Assembly: GCA_017979445.1 (NCBI GenBank)
Contig: CM030714.1
Coordinates: 17,231,892-17,295,891, forward strand
Source of the DNA: Akebia trifoliata
Lineage: Eukaryota > Streptophyta > Magnoliopsida > Ranunculales > Lardizabalaceae
Direction: 5' to 3'
Length of the DNA: 64,000 bases
Shown here: in pieces, positions 33,712 through 45,220 of the stretch
Layout: each line of letters opens with the position of its first letter
Position numbering within the stretch: the stretch's first letter is position 1
Position numbers and translations under genes: made by a program
The notes under the pieces: generated by a model
Database searches by the model: none
What the model saw: the letters and a program-made list of their open reading frames with translations, nothing else
What the model was told of the DNA's origin: nothing

Positions 33712-33716
33712 GTAGG
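33712..33716. repeat. TSD of solo LTR, left copy (GTAGG)
   Basis: GTAGG is repeated at 35449-35453. Confidence 0.85.
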
Positions 33717-35448
33717 TGTGGACATGAAAATTTCATCATTTTGAAACATCCTTCCACTTTGGGGTGTTTTGGAGTTGCAACTATTCATTTTTGATAAAGG
33801 GGTGTGAATGATCACCCGATGTCACATTTTTTGAAAATCATATCATTTTTTATGGTTGATGACTCTTGTAGGATAATACACATAGTCCAACCTTTGATTC
33901 AAGGTAAGGGGGTCCATTTATGGAGTAGGGAAGGTGTTAGGCACCTTACTCCATCTGCCATAGGTAGTAACCTCGAATTTAGTCTTTTAAAATAAAAAAA
34001 TAAAAATAAAATCGAAAAGAGTCAATGTGCGCCTCAAGTATGAGGGGCTTTAATGTTAGTTCAAACCATTAAGGGCACCCTTATTGAAGAAGCTACCCTT
34101 TGGTGATTTTAACCATTGTGGTGTGTGCAAATGTGTAGAGAAATGGGGTGAGTAGAAGAGGAAAGTTAGAGAGGGTGTCCCTTTTTCAAACCCACCTTGC
34201 TCTTGAGTTGATCTTCAAAGGATGAATCCTTGTCTTGATCTTGGCTTACATGAGAGTGTAGAGAATTGAGTTGAGTTGGAAATTTTAGAGAATTGAGAGT
34301 GAAGTGTTGAGTGTGGGTATTGAGAGATAGTTGAGTGTAGATGCTTGAGATTAGGATAATATTATTTCAAATTTTCATTAGGGATTGAGAGTTAAGAATG
34401 ATGGGATTTTTATAGAATTTGAGAGTTATTTTGAGGGGTAGAGTTGGGTGAAATTATGAGAAGTGATAGAATGGTGTGGGGTTTAAGAGAGGTGTATGTG
34501 TAAATTGATGGGGTTTGAAGGGTATTTGTGTAAGAAGGTTAAATGGGTGAGTTTTGACCCAAATGGCTTGGATCCTACCCAATTCATTTGGGTGGAGTAT
34601 TTGGTGAGGTGAGATGATGGGTGTTTAAGATGGTGGTTATGATTATGTGGTATTTGGTTTAAGAGAATGGAGGATTTAAGAGGGTGGTTGATGATATTTT
34701 GGGAGGGTGAGGGAGATGGAGATGATGACATATGTCAAAGTAGGTGAAAATGTAGGGTGGAGATGAGTTGATGGGAGAGCATGAGTGTTTGATTTGAGAG
34801 AAGGGGTGTAGGTTTAGGTTGTAGAGATAGGTTTTGTAGGGAATGATGGGGGTAGATTAGGGGAAGGTGTAGGTTATAAGTGTTTGATTTGAGAGAATGG
34901 ATAGGATAGGTTAGGGAGGGAGTAGGTTGTAAGTATTTGATTTGAAGGAATGCATATGATAGGTTAGGGGGGTGTAGGTTGTAAGTGTGGATATATGATA
35001 TTTAGAGAAAAGTAATGGGATAGTTAATTTTTTAGAGAAAGGTGATGAGAGTTGATGGTTGGATGAGGGAGGTGAGATGAAGTGATGACATATATCATAC
35101 CTTGATGATATTGGGTGATTGGTTGTGATGTTGGGCTTGGGTAATGTGTTGGGTTGAGTTGAATGGGGTTGAGTAATGGATAGAATAAGAATGAGTTTAG
35201 GTTGAATGGGCTTGGGTAATGGGTAGAATAAGGATGGGTTTGGGCTTGCATTGGGTTGAGTTTAAGAATGTAGGAGGGTGATGAGATGTTTGGACCCATG
35301 GGCCACGTGAGTAGCCTTGGGCCGTTTATTGAAAAATAATGACAGAATAAATTGGATTTTTGTAGGTTTGGGCTTTGGAGCCCATTCCAATTTTTTTAAT
35401 TTTTGGGGCATTTTGCGTCGAGGGCCCGGTCAAATTTGGGTGTCTACA
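33717..35448 (-). mobile_element. Solo LTR of a second, related family
   Basis: A 1732 bp LTR with TG...CA ends (minus strand starts TGTAGACACCCAAATTTG) and a 5 bp TSD. No internal sequence is present, so the element was removed by LTR-LTR recombination. It is not family 1 along most of its length but shares the TGTAGACACCC start and the stem-loop GGAAGGTGTTAGGCACCTT (about 33930-33948). A TATA-like CTATAAAAA lies near 34410 (minus). The plus strand is strongly G-rich at 34440-35290. Confidence 0.85.
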
Positions 35449-35453
35449 GTAGG
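35449..35453. repeat. TSD of solo LTR, right copy (GTAGG)
   Basis: This is identical to 33712-33716. Confidence 0.85.
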
Positions 35454-36520
35454 GATAAGGAACGATGAACCCTTTTTTGCTTTTTTTAAAACTATATAAA
35501 AAAAAAAATTAGAAACATATCCCAAAAGAAAATCAAAGAGAAAAATCCTAGTGCCATACCAACTCGTTCGGAATCAAAATAAAGAATCAACAAACAATGA
35601 TGGTGTGTTATAGATAAAAATTGGTGTGACAATAGAAAAAAGATTCTCTTTAACACTATTGTAACCAATAAGTCCCTTTTTTTTCTTATGCATGTTGTTG
35701 GCTCCCACAACATGTTGCCAACACAACACCATTTAAAAAAAAATAATTTTATATTTATGTTGCTGCTAGCAATACACATCTTAGAGTTTTTTTATTTTTT
35801 ATGTTGCTGCCATCCAACACAAATTCACACATCCACAACTCACACAATATTTCTCTTTCTTTCTCATATTCAACCTTATTGGTTTCATTCCTTGGTTCTT
35901 ACAGTAATAACCAATTTCTCTCTAAATGAAGAATCAGGTTGTCACCATTTGGAAGAAACTTACTAGCTTCCTCAACTCCTCTCTGGAAGTGCCAAATGAG
36001 ATCGCTCTCACAGAATAAATTAGGAACATTAATTGTGCTAACACTAGATAAATTCGGATTTTCTATAAATTAGGAAAATACAATCCGAACTTGCATTGAT
36101 GATATCCATGGCTCCTAATAATGAAATCGAGTGAATTCAGGTTCTAAATTAATCTACTCGATGAAATCTACATTTTATTAATAGGTGCCCAGACCTAATT
36201 CTCACTAGAATGTTCTATAAAAACGTTTTAACATTATTGTCCCAACCTTCATTCAACAACAATTTCAGATTTACAAATTGGTATTCTAAGTAAACCTTGT
36301 GAGATGCTTCGACGCCATTATTGAGATTATTAAAATCCAAATCAAAATTCTCGAAATCGTCATTAACACGAATCAATAAAGAGAGAGAGAGAGAGAAGCG
36401 TTTCTCTCTTTGCTGCCCATTTCAACACACATATGGAGAAGAGGATAAAAAAAGAAAAAAATATTTTCACTATTGGCACTCCACGCAAAAAAAAATATTT
36501 TTTTCTTGGAATCTTCTCCT

Positions 36521-36900
36521 CATCACGAACAACATTAAAAAAGATAATTTTTTTATTTCTTACCACATTATTCACAAATAATTTATTTAAGAAGAAGATA
36601 AAAAATAAAAAATTATTTTCTGCTAACATTTTTTATTTTTTTTAATCCTCTCCTTATCATGAACAACATTAAAAAAAGAATTTTTTTTTATTTCTTACCA
36701 CACCACTTACAAATAATTTATTTGAGAAGAAGATGAAAAATAAAAAATCGTTTTCTGCTAACGGCACACCACGCACAAAAATATATATATTTTTTTACAA
36801 TTTTTTTCTTGGAATTCTTTCCTCATCACGAACAACATTAAAAAAATATAATTTTTCTTGTTTCTTAGCACATCAGTTAAAAATAATTTATCTTCATAAC
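36521..36900. repeat. Tandem repeats in element C leader
   Basis: Three units anchored on ATCACGAACAACATTAAAAA lie near 36521, 36655 and 36824, spaced 134 and 169 bp. Each is followed by TTATTTCTTACCACA and ACAAATAATTTAT. They lie in A/T-rich sequence. The short lysine-rich open frames there are by-products of the repeat. Confidence 0.75.
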
Positions 36901-37436
36901 TCGCCACACATGCATAGTAACGTGCTAAAAATTTTCATCCAAACATTTTCTAAAACAAAAAAGAAAAAAAAATCGATGACTCTTATCCCAACCACCATCA
37001 TTCCATCTTCCATCCATATGTCACTTTGAATATTTCATTGTTTAGGGGTCATCTAAAAATGACCCTAGATTGAATCATAGAAAGTGATAATCCAAAATAA
37101 CATACTCCAAATCAATCCAAATAATGCCAATAAAAGATAATACAACCCAAAAATATAAATAAACTAATAAAAAAAATTGGTTAACAAACATTATTTCATA
37201 TCATTACCCTCTCAATATCCTGCATTATTTAGGGTCATCCCAAGCAACTCTAAATTGAATCCTAGCAAATAATATTCCATAATAATACGCTAAAAATGAT
37301 GTCGAGAGAATATAATACAATCCCAAAAATAAATGAATCAAATAAACTAAAAATGAACAAAACAAACATAAAAAAAAACTAGGTCTAAATGGTAATGTTC
37401 CCATACTTGTGATTTTTCAAGTTTGATCCTCAATAA

Positions 37437-37454
37437 TCCCCAATGGAGTGGCCA
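37437..37454 (-). other. Element C primer binding site
   Basis: The minus strand reads TGGCCACTCCATTGGGGA beside the 5' LTR, matching the tRNA-Arg type with a few changes. Confidence 0.7.
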
Positions 37455-37455
37455 C

Positions 37456-38935
37456 TTAAAGCGCCCTCAATCCGTGAGGTGTGCTGATTTATTTTTGATT
37501 TTTGAGGTTTGGGAGTCATCACTTAGTTATTATGATTTAGGAATCGAGCACTGACTCAAGATGGATAAAAATAACTAATCTACAAAAAAAAACTAAGTTC
37601 GGAGATCATGTTACGGGATTGGAAGGTGTTAGGCACCAAACCCGCCCAACAAACGCTGGTCTCTACTATTTTCCAAGAAGATTACATTGCTAAAAAAATT
37701 TAAAATAAATAAATAATATAAAAAAAGATAAAAAAAAAATATACCTATAGGATCACAACGATTTATTCTCTCAGAACTGGTAGAATGGTTTTTTGTAAAA
37801 TACTCCTCGCTTTATTTTTGTCATTGGATCCGTTTCAGGTCTCCGAGATGAAGTACCTCCTTCTTAGATCTGAGTGTTTCCTAAAATTTTTTTGATAGAT
37901 TTCTAAGTATTTTGTAAAGATTTTTTGGGAGTTTATAAATAAAAATTAGAATTTGTATGATAGGTAAGGGGTTAGGGCTTCCAAATCAGGATTTTAGGAA
38001 GGCTAGGGAGGCTTTTTGACTTATTTTTTAGGATTTTCTTTGAACTGCGAAATTAGGTTGTAGAGGCTCTCTATTTATAAATTTTTTTGGGTAGAGTTAG
38101 TTTTTGATTAGGTTTCTTTTAGATAAGATAAATTAGGATTTTGACTTTAGTCTTATGAGACTAACTTGGTCTTTTTAGATTAAGGTTTTAATTAGGGTTT
38201 TGACTTAAGTCTTATGAGATTGACTTGGTTTATTTAGATTAGGGTTTTGACTTAAGTCTTATGAAATTGAATTGATTTAGATTTTTAAATTAATTTTATT
38301 AAGGTTTTACTTTACGTTAATTAATATTTTATTTATTAATTTTGAAATTATTTTTTTTTTAATTAGAAAATTATCGTTTTGCCCCCTCCCCCCCGCGAAA
38401 AGAACTTTTACGTTTCAAGTTAATTTTCTATGTTCCAAGATATTTTGGAATCGATTTTTTTAAGAAATTTAATGGGATTATTGGTTTGTGTCAATTATGA
38501 ATTTTTTTGCATGAAATGATCGTAAATCCTATGAGGGGTATTTTCATAATTTTGTCGAATCTGGTGAAAGTTGACGAAATAGTTGATTTGGTTTCACATT
38601 GTTATTTTATGTGTTCGAAAGGATTTTCCTAAGCATAAGGGGGCTCTAAGGATGTTTTGATGTTAGGGATATTTTGGTAATTTGATCATTTTTTAGTGAT
38701 TTTTATTGTAAAACTTCTTTTTATCTATGAAATGATGATTTCTATATTTTTCAGGTTATATTTTCCTAGCGTAGCGTGGTTTCTACACTTTTATTAGTTT
38801 GAGATACCTCATCTGAATTTATGAAACGTATCTAGTAACAAATAAAGCATTGGAATAATCATCCATTATTGGGAATCGTCGCGATTGGGTTGACGAGTTA
38901 ATTAATCAGGCAAGTACGAAAATGGGGTGTCTACA
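37456..38935 (-). repeat. Element C 5' LTR
   Basis: This LTR is 1480 bp on the minus strand, starting TGTAGACACC at 38935. The inner end has lost the canonical CA (AA at 37456-37457, minus). The stem-loop is at 37621-37637, TATA at 38071-38079 (minus), and an unusual C8 run near 38385. It is the most diverged family-1 LTR in the left nest, as expected for the oldest layer. Confidence 0.88.
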
Positions 38936-38940
38936 AATAG

Positions 38941-41094
38941 TAGTAGACCTTTCCAAAGTTGAAACCGTACTATCGTGGAAACAACTAAAGATAGTAATAG
39001 ATATCAGAAATTTTCTCGAGATGACAGATATTATGGAAGATTTATTAAGGGATTCTCCACTCTTGCAGCACCGTTGACGAGACTAACTCATAAAAATGTT
39101 CGATTTGAGTGGGATGACAATTACGAAATTACATTTTAGGAGTTGAGGACAAGATTGACGATCCCTCCAATTCTAATATCTCCTATTCCAAGTGAGGGCT
39201 TGACAATCTTTATTGAAATATCCGGGATTGATTTGGGAACTATATTGATGCAATTGGGGAAGGTAGTGGCATACACGTCTAGAAAACTGAAGAATCATGA
39301 GAAGAACTACCATGTTCATGATCTTGAGTTGACTACGATAGTGTTCGCACTACGCATTTGGATACATTATTTATATGGAGAGAAGTTTGAAGTATTCTCC
39401 AATCATAAGAGTTTCAAGTACATATTCTCACAATGAAAATTAAATATGAGACAACGATGTTGGATGGAATACCTCAAGGATTACGACTTTACCCTTGAGT
39501 ATCACCCGAGAAAGGCCAATGTAGTTGTCGACGCGTTAAGCCGAAACACTATAGCTTCATATGAAGATAAAAGAATGACAGTTGCTTAAACAAACCACAA
39601 AAGCCATGTTTGAGACTTTGAGAGAAAGGTATACTCCACACATATATCTGGGTACATTGAGGATCGATAATGAGCTGATAACAGGAGTTAGGAAAGTCCA
39701 AAAAGTCGATGAAGATGTGGAAGAATATGAGCTGAGAGCTAAGGACCTGACTGACTAGATTGGTCGAAAAGATCAGATAAGGTTCTTAGATTCAGATGTA
39801 GGATGTGGATACCTCATGACTTACAGTTGATATCTGATATATTGGGTGAGGCACACTGTTCTGGATATTCTATTCACCCAGGAGGTACGAAGATGTCTAG
39901 AGATCTATGAAGAAATTTCTGGTTTCCAAGTATGAAGAAGGTAAGCACAAAATATGTAAGTAGATGCCTAACATGTCAGCAGGTCACGGTCAAACATCAG
40001 AACCCAACAAGCTTACTCCAGTCATTACCCATAGCAAAATGGAAATGGGAGTATGTGACCATGGACTTTGTAGCAGGGCTACCGAGAGCCAATAATGGGT
40101 CAGACGCCATATGGGTGATTGTTGATCTATTGACGAAATCGACACACTTCATTTTGATTCGAGTCTCATTTGGCATCGATAGACTGAGCTAGATATACAT
40201 AGCTGAGATAGTTTGACTGCATGGAATACCATTTTTTATCGTGTCAGACAGGGATCCCAGATTTACTTTCTGATTTTGGGAGAGTCTACACAGAGCCATG
40301 GGTACTCAGTTGAACTTCAATTCGACTTTTCATCCATAGTTAGACGGACAATCTGAGCGCGTAGTACAGATTTTAGAGGATATGCTACGGGCATATGTAT
40401 TGGACTTTGGAGGAGGCTGGAAGTATCACTTACCATTGGGGGAGTTTTCCTATAACAATAGTTTTCAAGCTAGTATTAGCATGGCAACATTTGAAGCTTT
40501 ATACGGTAGGCCTTGTCGATCACCAATATGTTGGGCAGAATCAGGAGATGCTACAGTATTGGGATCCGAGATTGTTGAGAAAACTACCAAGATAGTACGC
40601 ATTATATGAGATAGACTAAAAATTGCTCAGAATAGACAAAAGAGCTATGCAGACAAGCGGCGCAGACCTTTAAAATTCTGAATTGGGGATAGAGTATTTT
40701 TGAAAGTATCGCTCAGAAGAGGAATCTTCAGGTTTGGTGTGAAGGGTAAATTGAAATCCAGACCATTCGAAGTAGTTGAACGAATAGGGCCACTAGCTTA
40801 CAGATTACTTCTACCGTCGCAAGTTGAACAGGTTCACAACGTGTTCAACGTGTCCATACTGAAGAGGTATTTACCAGATCCTTCACATGTGGTTGATTTG
40901 TGGGAGTTAGAAGTAGACGAAGATGTGTCTTACGAGGAAGGTACAATATAGATACTTGATAGAAGAGTAAAACAACTCAGATCTAAGTCTATCCCTTTAG
41001 TCAAGGTATTGCGGAGACACCACAATATTGAAGAAGCCACCTAGGATAAGGAGTCAGAGATGCGGGTTAAATATCCAGTACTATTCCAAGACTA
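38941..41094 (+). pseudogene. pol: Element D RNase H, integrase and chromodomain
   Basis: The order is VVDLSKVETVLSWKQ (RT end), RNase H at 39143-39436 ([15 protein letters not shown] [31 protein letters not shown]), and an integrase zinc finger with CLTCQQVTVKHQNP at about 39965. The DDE core has TMDFVAGLP (40060), SDRDPRF (about 40245) and GQSERVVQ (Glu near 40355). A GPY/F-like RPFEVVERIGPLAYRLLLP follows, then a C-terminal chromodomain-like segment from about 40960. The RNase H first Asp is changed to Glu (FIEISG) and the HK Asp to Asn (SNHKSF). At least eight stops are present. VFNVSILKRYLPDPSHV is typical of Tekay/Del elements. Confidence 0.85.
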
Positions 41095-41130
41095 AGGTAT
41101 CATTTTAATTTCAAGGATAAAATTTTTATT

Positions 41131-41142
41131 AAGGGGGGAGAA
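41131..41142 (+). other. Element D polypurine tract
   Basis: AAGGGGGGAGAA lies directly before the LTR, as is standard in Tekay/Del elements. Confidence 0.8.
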
Positions 41143-42240
41143 CGTAAAATCCTAAGTTTTGATTCGTATCTCGAGAAAATAAATAGTAAAATTTCAGAAA
41201 ATTCTAAAAGTGAGAATTAGGATAAAATTTTAGGATGTTTCTGATTATTTTTAATGGAATTAACCTCACCATTAGTTTCAAAATGATCAAAAAAAATATA
41301 TTTTAACCTGTAAGCACGCTAAAATGCGAGTCCGAATAGAAAAATTACAAAATCCTCGATTCCCGAGTCGAATCAGATTAAAATAATGAATTTTTGCTAG
41401 AGTAAGAATTGTTAAGATTATATCATACTATTGGGTTCATAATGAAAAATTATAAAAAATGAATTATTTACTTGTCCTTTTCGGAGTCCAAAAAGTCGAA
41501 TTATCGTAAAAAAATGAAAATAATGTGAATTTCAAGTTCCCATCGGACAAAAAATGCATATTTTCGTTAGAGATAGAATTTGTATAAATTGACCACACCA
41601 TTAAATCCAAAATGAAAAATTATATAAAATAGAGTATTCACTCGTTACTTTTGGAGTCCGGACGATCAAGTTATTGTCGAACGAAAAAAATAGGCAAAAT
41701 ACTGAAATTGTTTGAAAATTTATATAAATAAAATTTTAAAATAAAACATTATTCATTATCATCCAAATACGTCAAAAACCAGTCAAGACGTTTTTTTTTT
41801 AGATTTAGTTTTTTCCAATCTTTCAAACTCCGATTCATTGCGAACGGACCCTCTTCGACTTCCGCCGTAGAAAGAAAAAGGTCCGCAACCTTGACATTTA
41901 CATAACCCACCAAATATCTTTTCGTTTCATCATCACTTTCACCTCATATCATCAAAAATTAGTCATATATATATGTGGGGATTTCGTAACTTCGACCTCG
42001 GATTTCATCTGTTTCGAGGCTAAACCATCCTCTACCGCAGAAGGGAGAAATGACGACGACATCGAGATCTTCGAAATCACAGGACCATATTAAAAAATTC
42101 GTAACCTTAAAGTTCATTCCGTCTTGATTTTCGTATTGATTGTCTTGATTTTTGTGTATGCGCTTTGATCCTATCACACAGAGATAGTAAGGAACTTTCA
42201 ATTTCTATTAGTAATCATAGATTGTGAAAATTGTATTTAG
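41143..42240 (+). repeat. Element D 3' LTR, start only, end not resolved
   Basis: It begins CGTAAAATCC, where TGTAAGACCC is usual, so the terminal T has mutated. It contains repeated TGAAAAATTATAAAAAAT-like stretches (41440, 41600), near-parallel segments with TTTTGGAGTCC, and TCAAACTCCGATTC near 41826. I could not fix its right end; 42240 is a guess. Confidence 0.5.
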
Positions 42241-42320
42241 GATTTTTTTCGAAAATTTGTAAGCAGTCTTATTATAAGCCAAAGCCATCTTATTGGCCGT
42301 GGTGATGGTTCCAAGCCAAA

Positions 42321-42509
42321 ATGGAGTACGCCCATTACCCCCAATGTTGCTGCCTCACCTCCATCGGCCTTTGTGGGTTTTGTAGTAAAAAGAACCCACT
42401 TGCTTCTTTATGGTGGGGTTTGGGTTATTTTTTGATGGTGTTGCTGCTGCTGTTGCCGCTGCTGCCATTGCCATTTGTCTCTAATTCTTGGGTCATACAA
42501 GGATCTTAA
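42321..42509 (+). CDS. Small hypothetical membrane protein, 62 aa
   Basis: This is not recognised. MEYAHYPQCCCLTSIGLCGFC is a Cys-rich N-terminus (five Cys in about 20 residues), followed by a hydrophobic stretch with a Leu run (YFLMVLLLLLPLLPLPFV) that could span a membrane. The local base composition is more GC-rich than the surrounding AT-rich DNA, and it lies outside the recognisable mobile elements. It may be a short gene, a first exon or a captured gene piece. Its Leu run comes partly from a CTG/TTG simple repeat. There is no homolog I can name. Confidence 0.3.
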   Translation: MEYAHYPQCCCLTSIGLCGFCSKKNPLASLWWGLGYFLMVLLLLLPLLPLPFVSNSWVIQGS

Positions 42510-43157
42510 GAAAAATCGATGACTGCCCATCTCTACAAGTAATAATTTCTGAGGAAGACAAATCTTCCAAAAAAAAAAATAATTGGCCTTTATAGTCAGC
42601 TAAAATAGAAGCAATATACAAGTAACTTTCCTATGATTTCACCTGTTATGATAAATGCTTTATAAATTATAACAAGACAAAATAAGGTTATCATACCTTA
42701 TTAGATAATGGAATTTTCAACCAATCATAAACATAGCAACCCATTTTCATGGGATTTGTAACCAACCTCTATGTATCACTCAAAAAACACCTCGTTCGGA
42801 AAAATATTGAAGCGGATTTTAAATCCAAATCTTTATTTATTTTTGTTTTTTGTGTGCATGCGTGTGTTTTGTTTTCCTTCTTAAACCTCATCAACACCAA
42901 TGAATCAAGAATTAATTGGAATAATATTTTGGTGTTTTTGCATCAGGAAAACATATTTTTAAAGAGATTAGTAATTGAAGTGAAACAAGCTTTCAAATCT
43001 ATGTTTGCTGTATTGATGTACAAAAACTTTACCAACTTAGCAAGCAAGCACCTTTTTATAATTTTAGGTGTTTCCACCTGTTGGGCTTTGAAGAGCTTAG
43101 TTATGTTTGATTTGATTGATGACTCGACCAGACTCGAAAAATGTTGCGTGATTTTTT
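42510..43157. other. No supported feature
   Basis: This is AT-rich sequence. A plus-strand open frame (42749-43159, 136 codons) and a minus-strand one overlapping it (42943-43389) show no motif I recognise. Neither is convincing. Confidence 0.4.
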
Positions 43158-43560
43158 GATAGGAGATTTTTTTGAGACTTAGTCCATAGAGAGGAGGCTT
43201 GGGCCAATAGGCCCAAGCCAGAGAGCTCATGGACAAGCCTCCTGGGGTCCAAGGGGCAACACCCCTGAATATTTTTTTTTTAGCCCATTTTGTAGTCCAT
43301 TGTGAATCTTGTGCGCAGTATATAGAAACCGTTTTGGTGATTAGGATTTTTTTAGGTCTTGATTGTCGTTTTTGAGATTGTAACCGCACTTTGTATGTTC
43401 TTCTTGATAATAGTGAAATCTCAACAACTCCATGGACGTAGGCAAATTGTAGACCACATAAATACTGTCTTGTGAGTGTGATTGTTTTATTTTTGACGTG
43501 TGTTTTTCTCTAATTTTTGTTTCTCATCACGTTGAGAATTTCAGGTTGAATTCCTTACTC
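43158..43560 (+). repeat. Ty1/copia-like LTR fragment
   Basis: The end segment GATAATAGTGAAATCTCAAC, then CTCCATGGACGTAGGCAAAT and CCACATAAATAC, matches the R-U5 part typical of plant copia LTRs. GGCTTGGGCCAATAGGCCCAAGCC at 43198 is a strong palindrome in the U3-like part. The left end may be TGATAGGAG at 43158. There is no PBS or coding sequence beside it, so it is a solo LTR or a fragment. Confidence 0.5.
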
Positions 43561-43835
43561 CACCATGTAAAGGCAATTTCTTTCTAGGATTAGGTAATTC
43601 ACCTCTAAGTCTTTGGATAAGTGTTTGCAATGAGATTTCCTTTGTTTGGAACGTTCTTGTATAGCGTACAGCCAAACATTATTGGGCTAGAGACTCTTAA
43701 GGTAGATATTTTCGATGAATTTTTGGTTTCCGTAGCATACCTAACACCTCGAGAGAAAAATAAAAATAAAAATAAAATAGAAAGGCAAAACTGTTGTTTC
43801 CCTATGAGAAGGCACACTATATGCAAACTGAAAAA

Positions 43836-44085
43836 TTTGACAAGAAAATTCGACGGGCCAAAGCCTACAAATTTTAGAAAGCGAATTTTGATGATTTACA
43901 GCCATTAAAATTTTTGATGATCCCCAATTTGATGGCTTAGAGCCATCAAATTTCTTCCATCCTCCGTTAATTTAACGGTTTCGATTTGTCGAAAAAAAAA
44001 ATTGACAATGATAATTTTGACGCCTTGATCCGTTAAATTTTATGAAATTCGATGATCTTGGACTATCAAATATATGCTTTTTTCA
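43836..44085 (+). mobile_element. Decayed CACTA (En/Spm) transposon end
   Basis: TTTGACAAGAAAATTCGACG at 43836 resembles the CACTACAAGAAAA terminus plus the GACGG subterminal motif. It is followed by a ladder of subterminal hairpins: GATGATTTACAGCCATTAAA, a perfect 12 bp hairpin AATTTGATGGCT-tag-AGCCATCAAATT (about 43928-43955), CCGTTAATTTAACGG (43963) and GATGATCTTGGACTATCAAA (44052). I find no opposite end or transposase, so it is a fragment. The CACTA bases themselves are mutated. Confidence 0.5.
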
Positions 44086-44930
44086 CGTTATGGCAGGGTT
44101 ATCAGGTTGGCTTGGCATGGCTTGCCAGTGTGATGAGTATGTGAGTACCAGAGGCAAGCGCATTTTCAACTCACATGGCAATTCTGGTCAATGAAGAGAC
44201 TACACTTGTGCATTTACAATAAGTCCAAAAACCCAATTAAATTTCAACAAATGGTGTTGACTTATTCATTTAAGTTATGAGTGAATGTGAAATTATTGGG
44301 TGGTTTGTAATCTTTTATTAATAAAGTGTTGATCTCAATCCTTTCTTATCTTGTTTATTGTCTTATTCAGGACAGGGAAATCTTCCTTCATATCCGGGGC
44401 AAAAAGATGTCGGCTCATATGTCCTCTGTTTGGATTTTCAAATGGGGCTCTCTCTGTCTTTTTTTGACACACACAGACAACGGAGCAACAGAGACCATTT
44501 GTTTGCCATGATTGACATAACTTATCCTCTTTGGTATTGCTCATGGAACTAAACCCAATTCCCCACTCTCTTACCCACATCTGTCCAAACAATGAGAGTC
44601 CCAAAAAGATAGAGAGAGCAATCTCAGACCAGAGCAACTTTTATTAGGGTCGTCATCCTCATCGGAAACATATCACTTTCAAAAACTAAAGTTGAGTCGG
44701 AGTAGTGTAAAGGCCTTTCCTTTCCAAACTTTCATTAATAAGAAAAACTTTAAGCAAACAAATGTTCGACTATTTCCATCAACAAAGTACACAGATTTAA
44801 TGAAAAAATTAATTAACTTTAGAGAGGCAAAAGGGGGAGCAGTAAAGAATCCAACCCAAAATACAATGTTCCATATATAAGTATAAAATCCGTGGAATTC
44901 AAGATAAAAAATAAAATAAACTCATACCAA
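44086..44930. other. No supported feature
   Basis: This is unique-looking intergenic sequence. It contains open frames at 44326-44511 (+), 44335-44637 (-) and 44692-44880 (+), none with a recognisable motif. A GCTTGGCATGGCTTGCC palindrome lies at about 44111. Confidence 0.35.
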
Positions 44931-44934
44931 CCTT

Positions 44935-45117
44935 GAATGGCATCATCTGGATATTAACAGTCGCTTTGCCAAATTTTGCTGCTTTGGCTTTTAACTTCAA
45001 TGGAGTGAGCTCCTTTCTAGCATCAAGAGAAACAAGGAAAATGGCTTTGTTCAAAAATAGCATAGTACTAAGACTCGAAAAATGGGAAGCCCTATATGAT
45101 GATGTCAAGCCAGACAT
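44935..45117 (-). CDS. Weak candidate exon, hypothetical
   Basis: On the minus strand an open frame from ATG 45117 reads MSGLTSSYRASHFSSLSTML, then a basic segment LTPLKLKAKAAKFGKATVNI and QMMPFK. It stops being exon-like at a possible donor (AAG|GTTGGTATG at about 44934). The Ser/basic N-terminus could suit an organelle-targeting peptide. No homolog is recognised, and a plus-strand frame (44933-45130) covers the same bases. Low confidence. Confidence 0.2.
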
Positions 45118-45220
45118 ACTAAAAGCCTAAACAAGAAACCTCAAGAGAAACCCGGAATAGAATTGTCATTCTTAATCTTAAAAAGTTGAACAAAAATAAT
45201 AATTAATTGTTGTTATATCT

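Larger units (their letters stand above)
33396..37436 (-). other. Element C variable leader
   Basis: This is non-coding leader with inverted-repeat arms at 33628-33711 and 36965-37085, interrupted by a solo LTR. It holds one copy of the 193 bp unit that is tandem in G (about 36060-36280), GTTGCTGCCATCCAACAC-type segments (35690-35830) and tandem repeats at 36521-36900. No gene is supported. Confidence 0.55.
1..38935 (-). mobile_element. Element C: family-1 Tat-type LTR retrotransposon, 3' LTR outside window
   Basis: C reads right to left. Its 5' LTR is at 37456-38935, its PBS at 37437-37454, and its leader lies in 32638-37436. After a 30 kb interruption by B, the rest of the leader, a shrunken polyprotein remnant and part of the 3' UTR occupy 2569 down to 1. 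The 3' LTR must lie left of base 1. C is inserted in the chromodomain-type element D. The five bases at its outer right end (AATAG, 38936-38940) are the expected TSD copy. C also contains a solo LTR at 33717-35448. It lacks ORF1, gag, protease, RT and RNase H. Confidence 0.85.
38936..41142 (+). mobile_element. Element D: chromodomain-type Ty3/gypsy (Tekay/Del-like), 5' part outside window
   Basis: D resumes right after C's LTR, in the middle of pol, so the first half of D (gag, protease, most of RT) should lie left of base 1 beyond C's 3' LTR. The remaining order is RT thumb, RNase H, integrase, chromodomain, PPT, LTR. It is the oldest layer of the left nest. Confidence 0.8.

Noticed and set aside
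42749..43389. Overlapping plus (136 aa) and minus (148 aa) open frames
   Set aside because: No motif. The minus frame includes the antisense of a copia-like LTR. Neither shows codon or splice support.
43605..43908. Overlapping open frames on both strands before the CACTA end
   Set aside because: Low-complexity Lys/Asn runs. The plus frame runs into the CACTA-like terminus. No recognisable domain.
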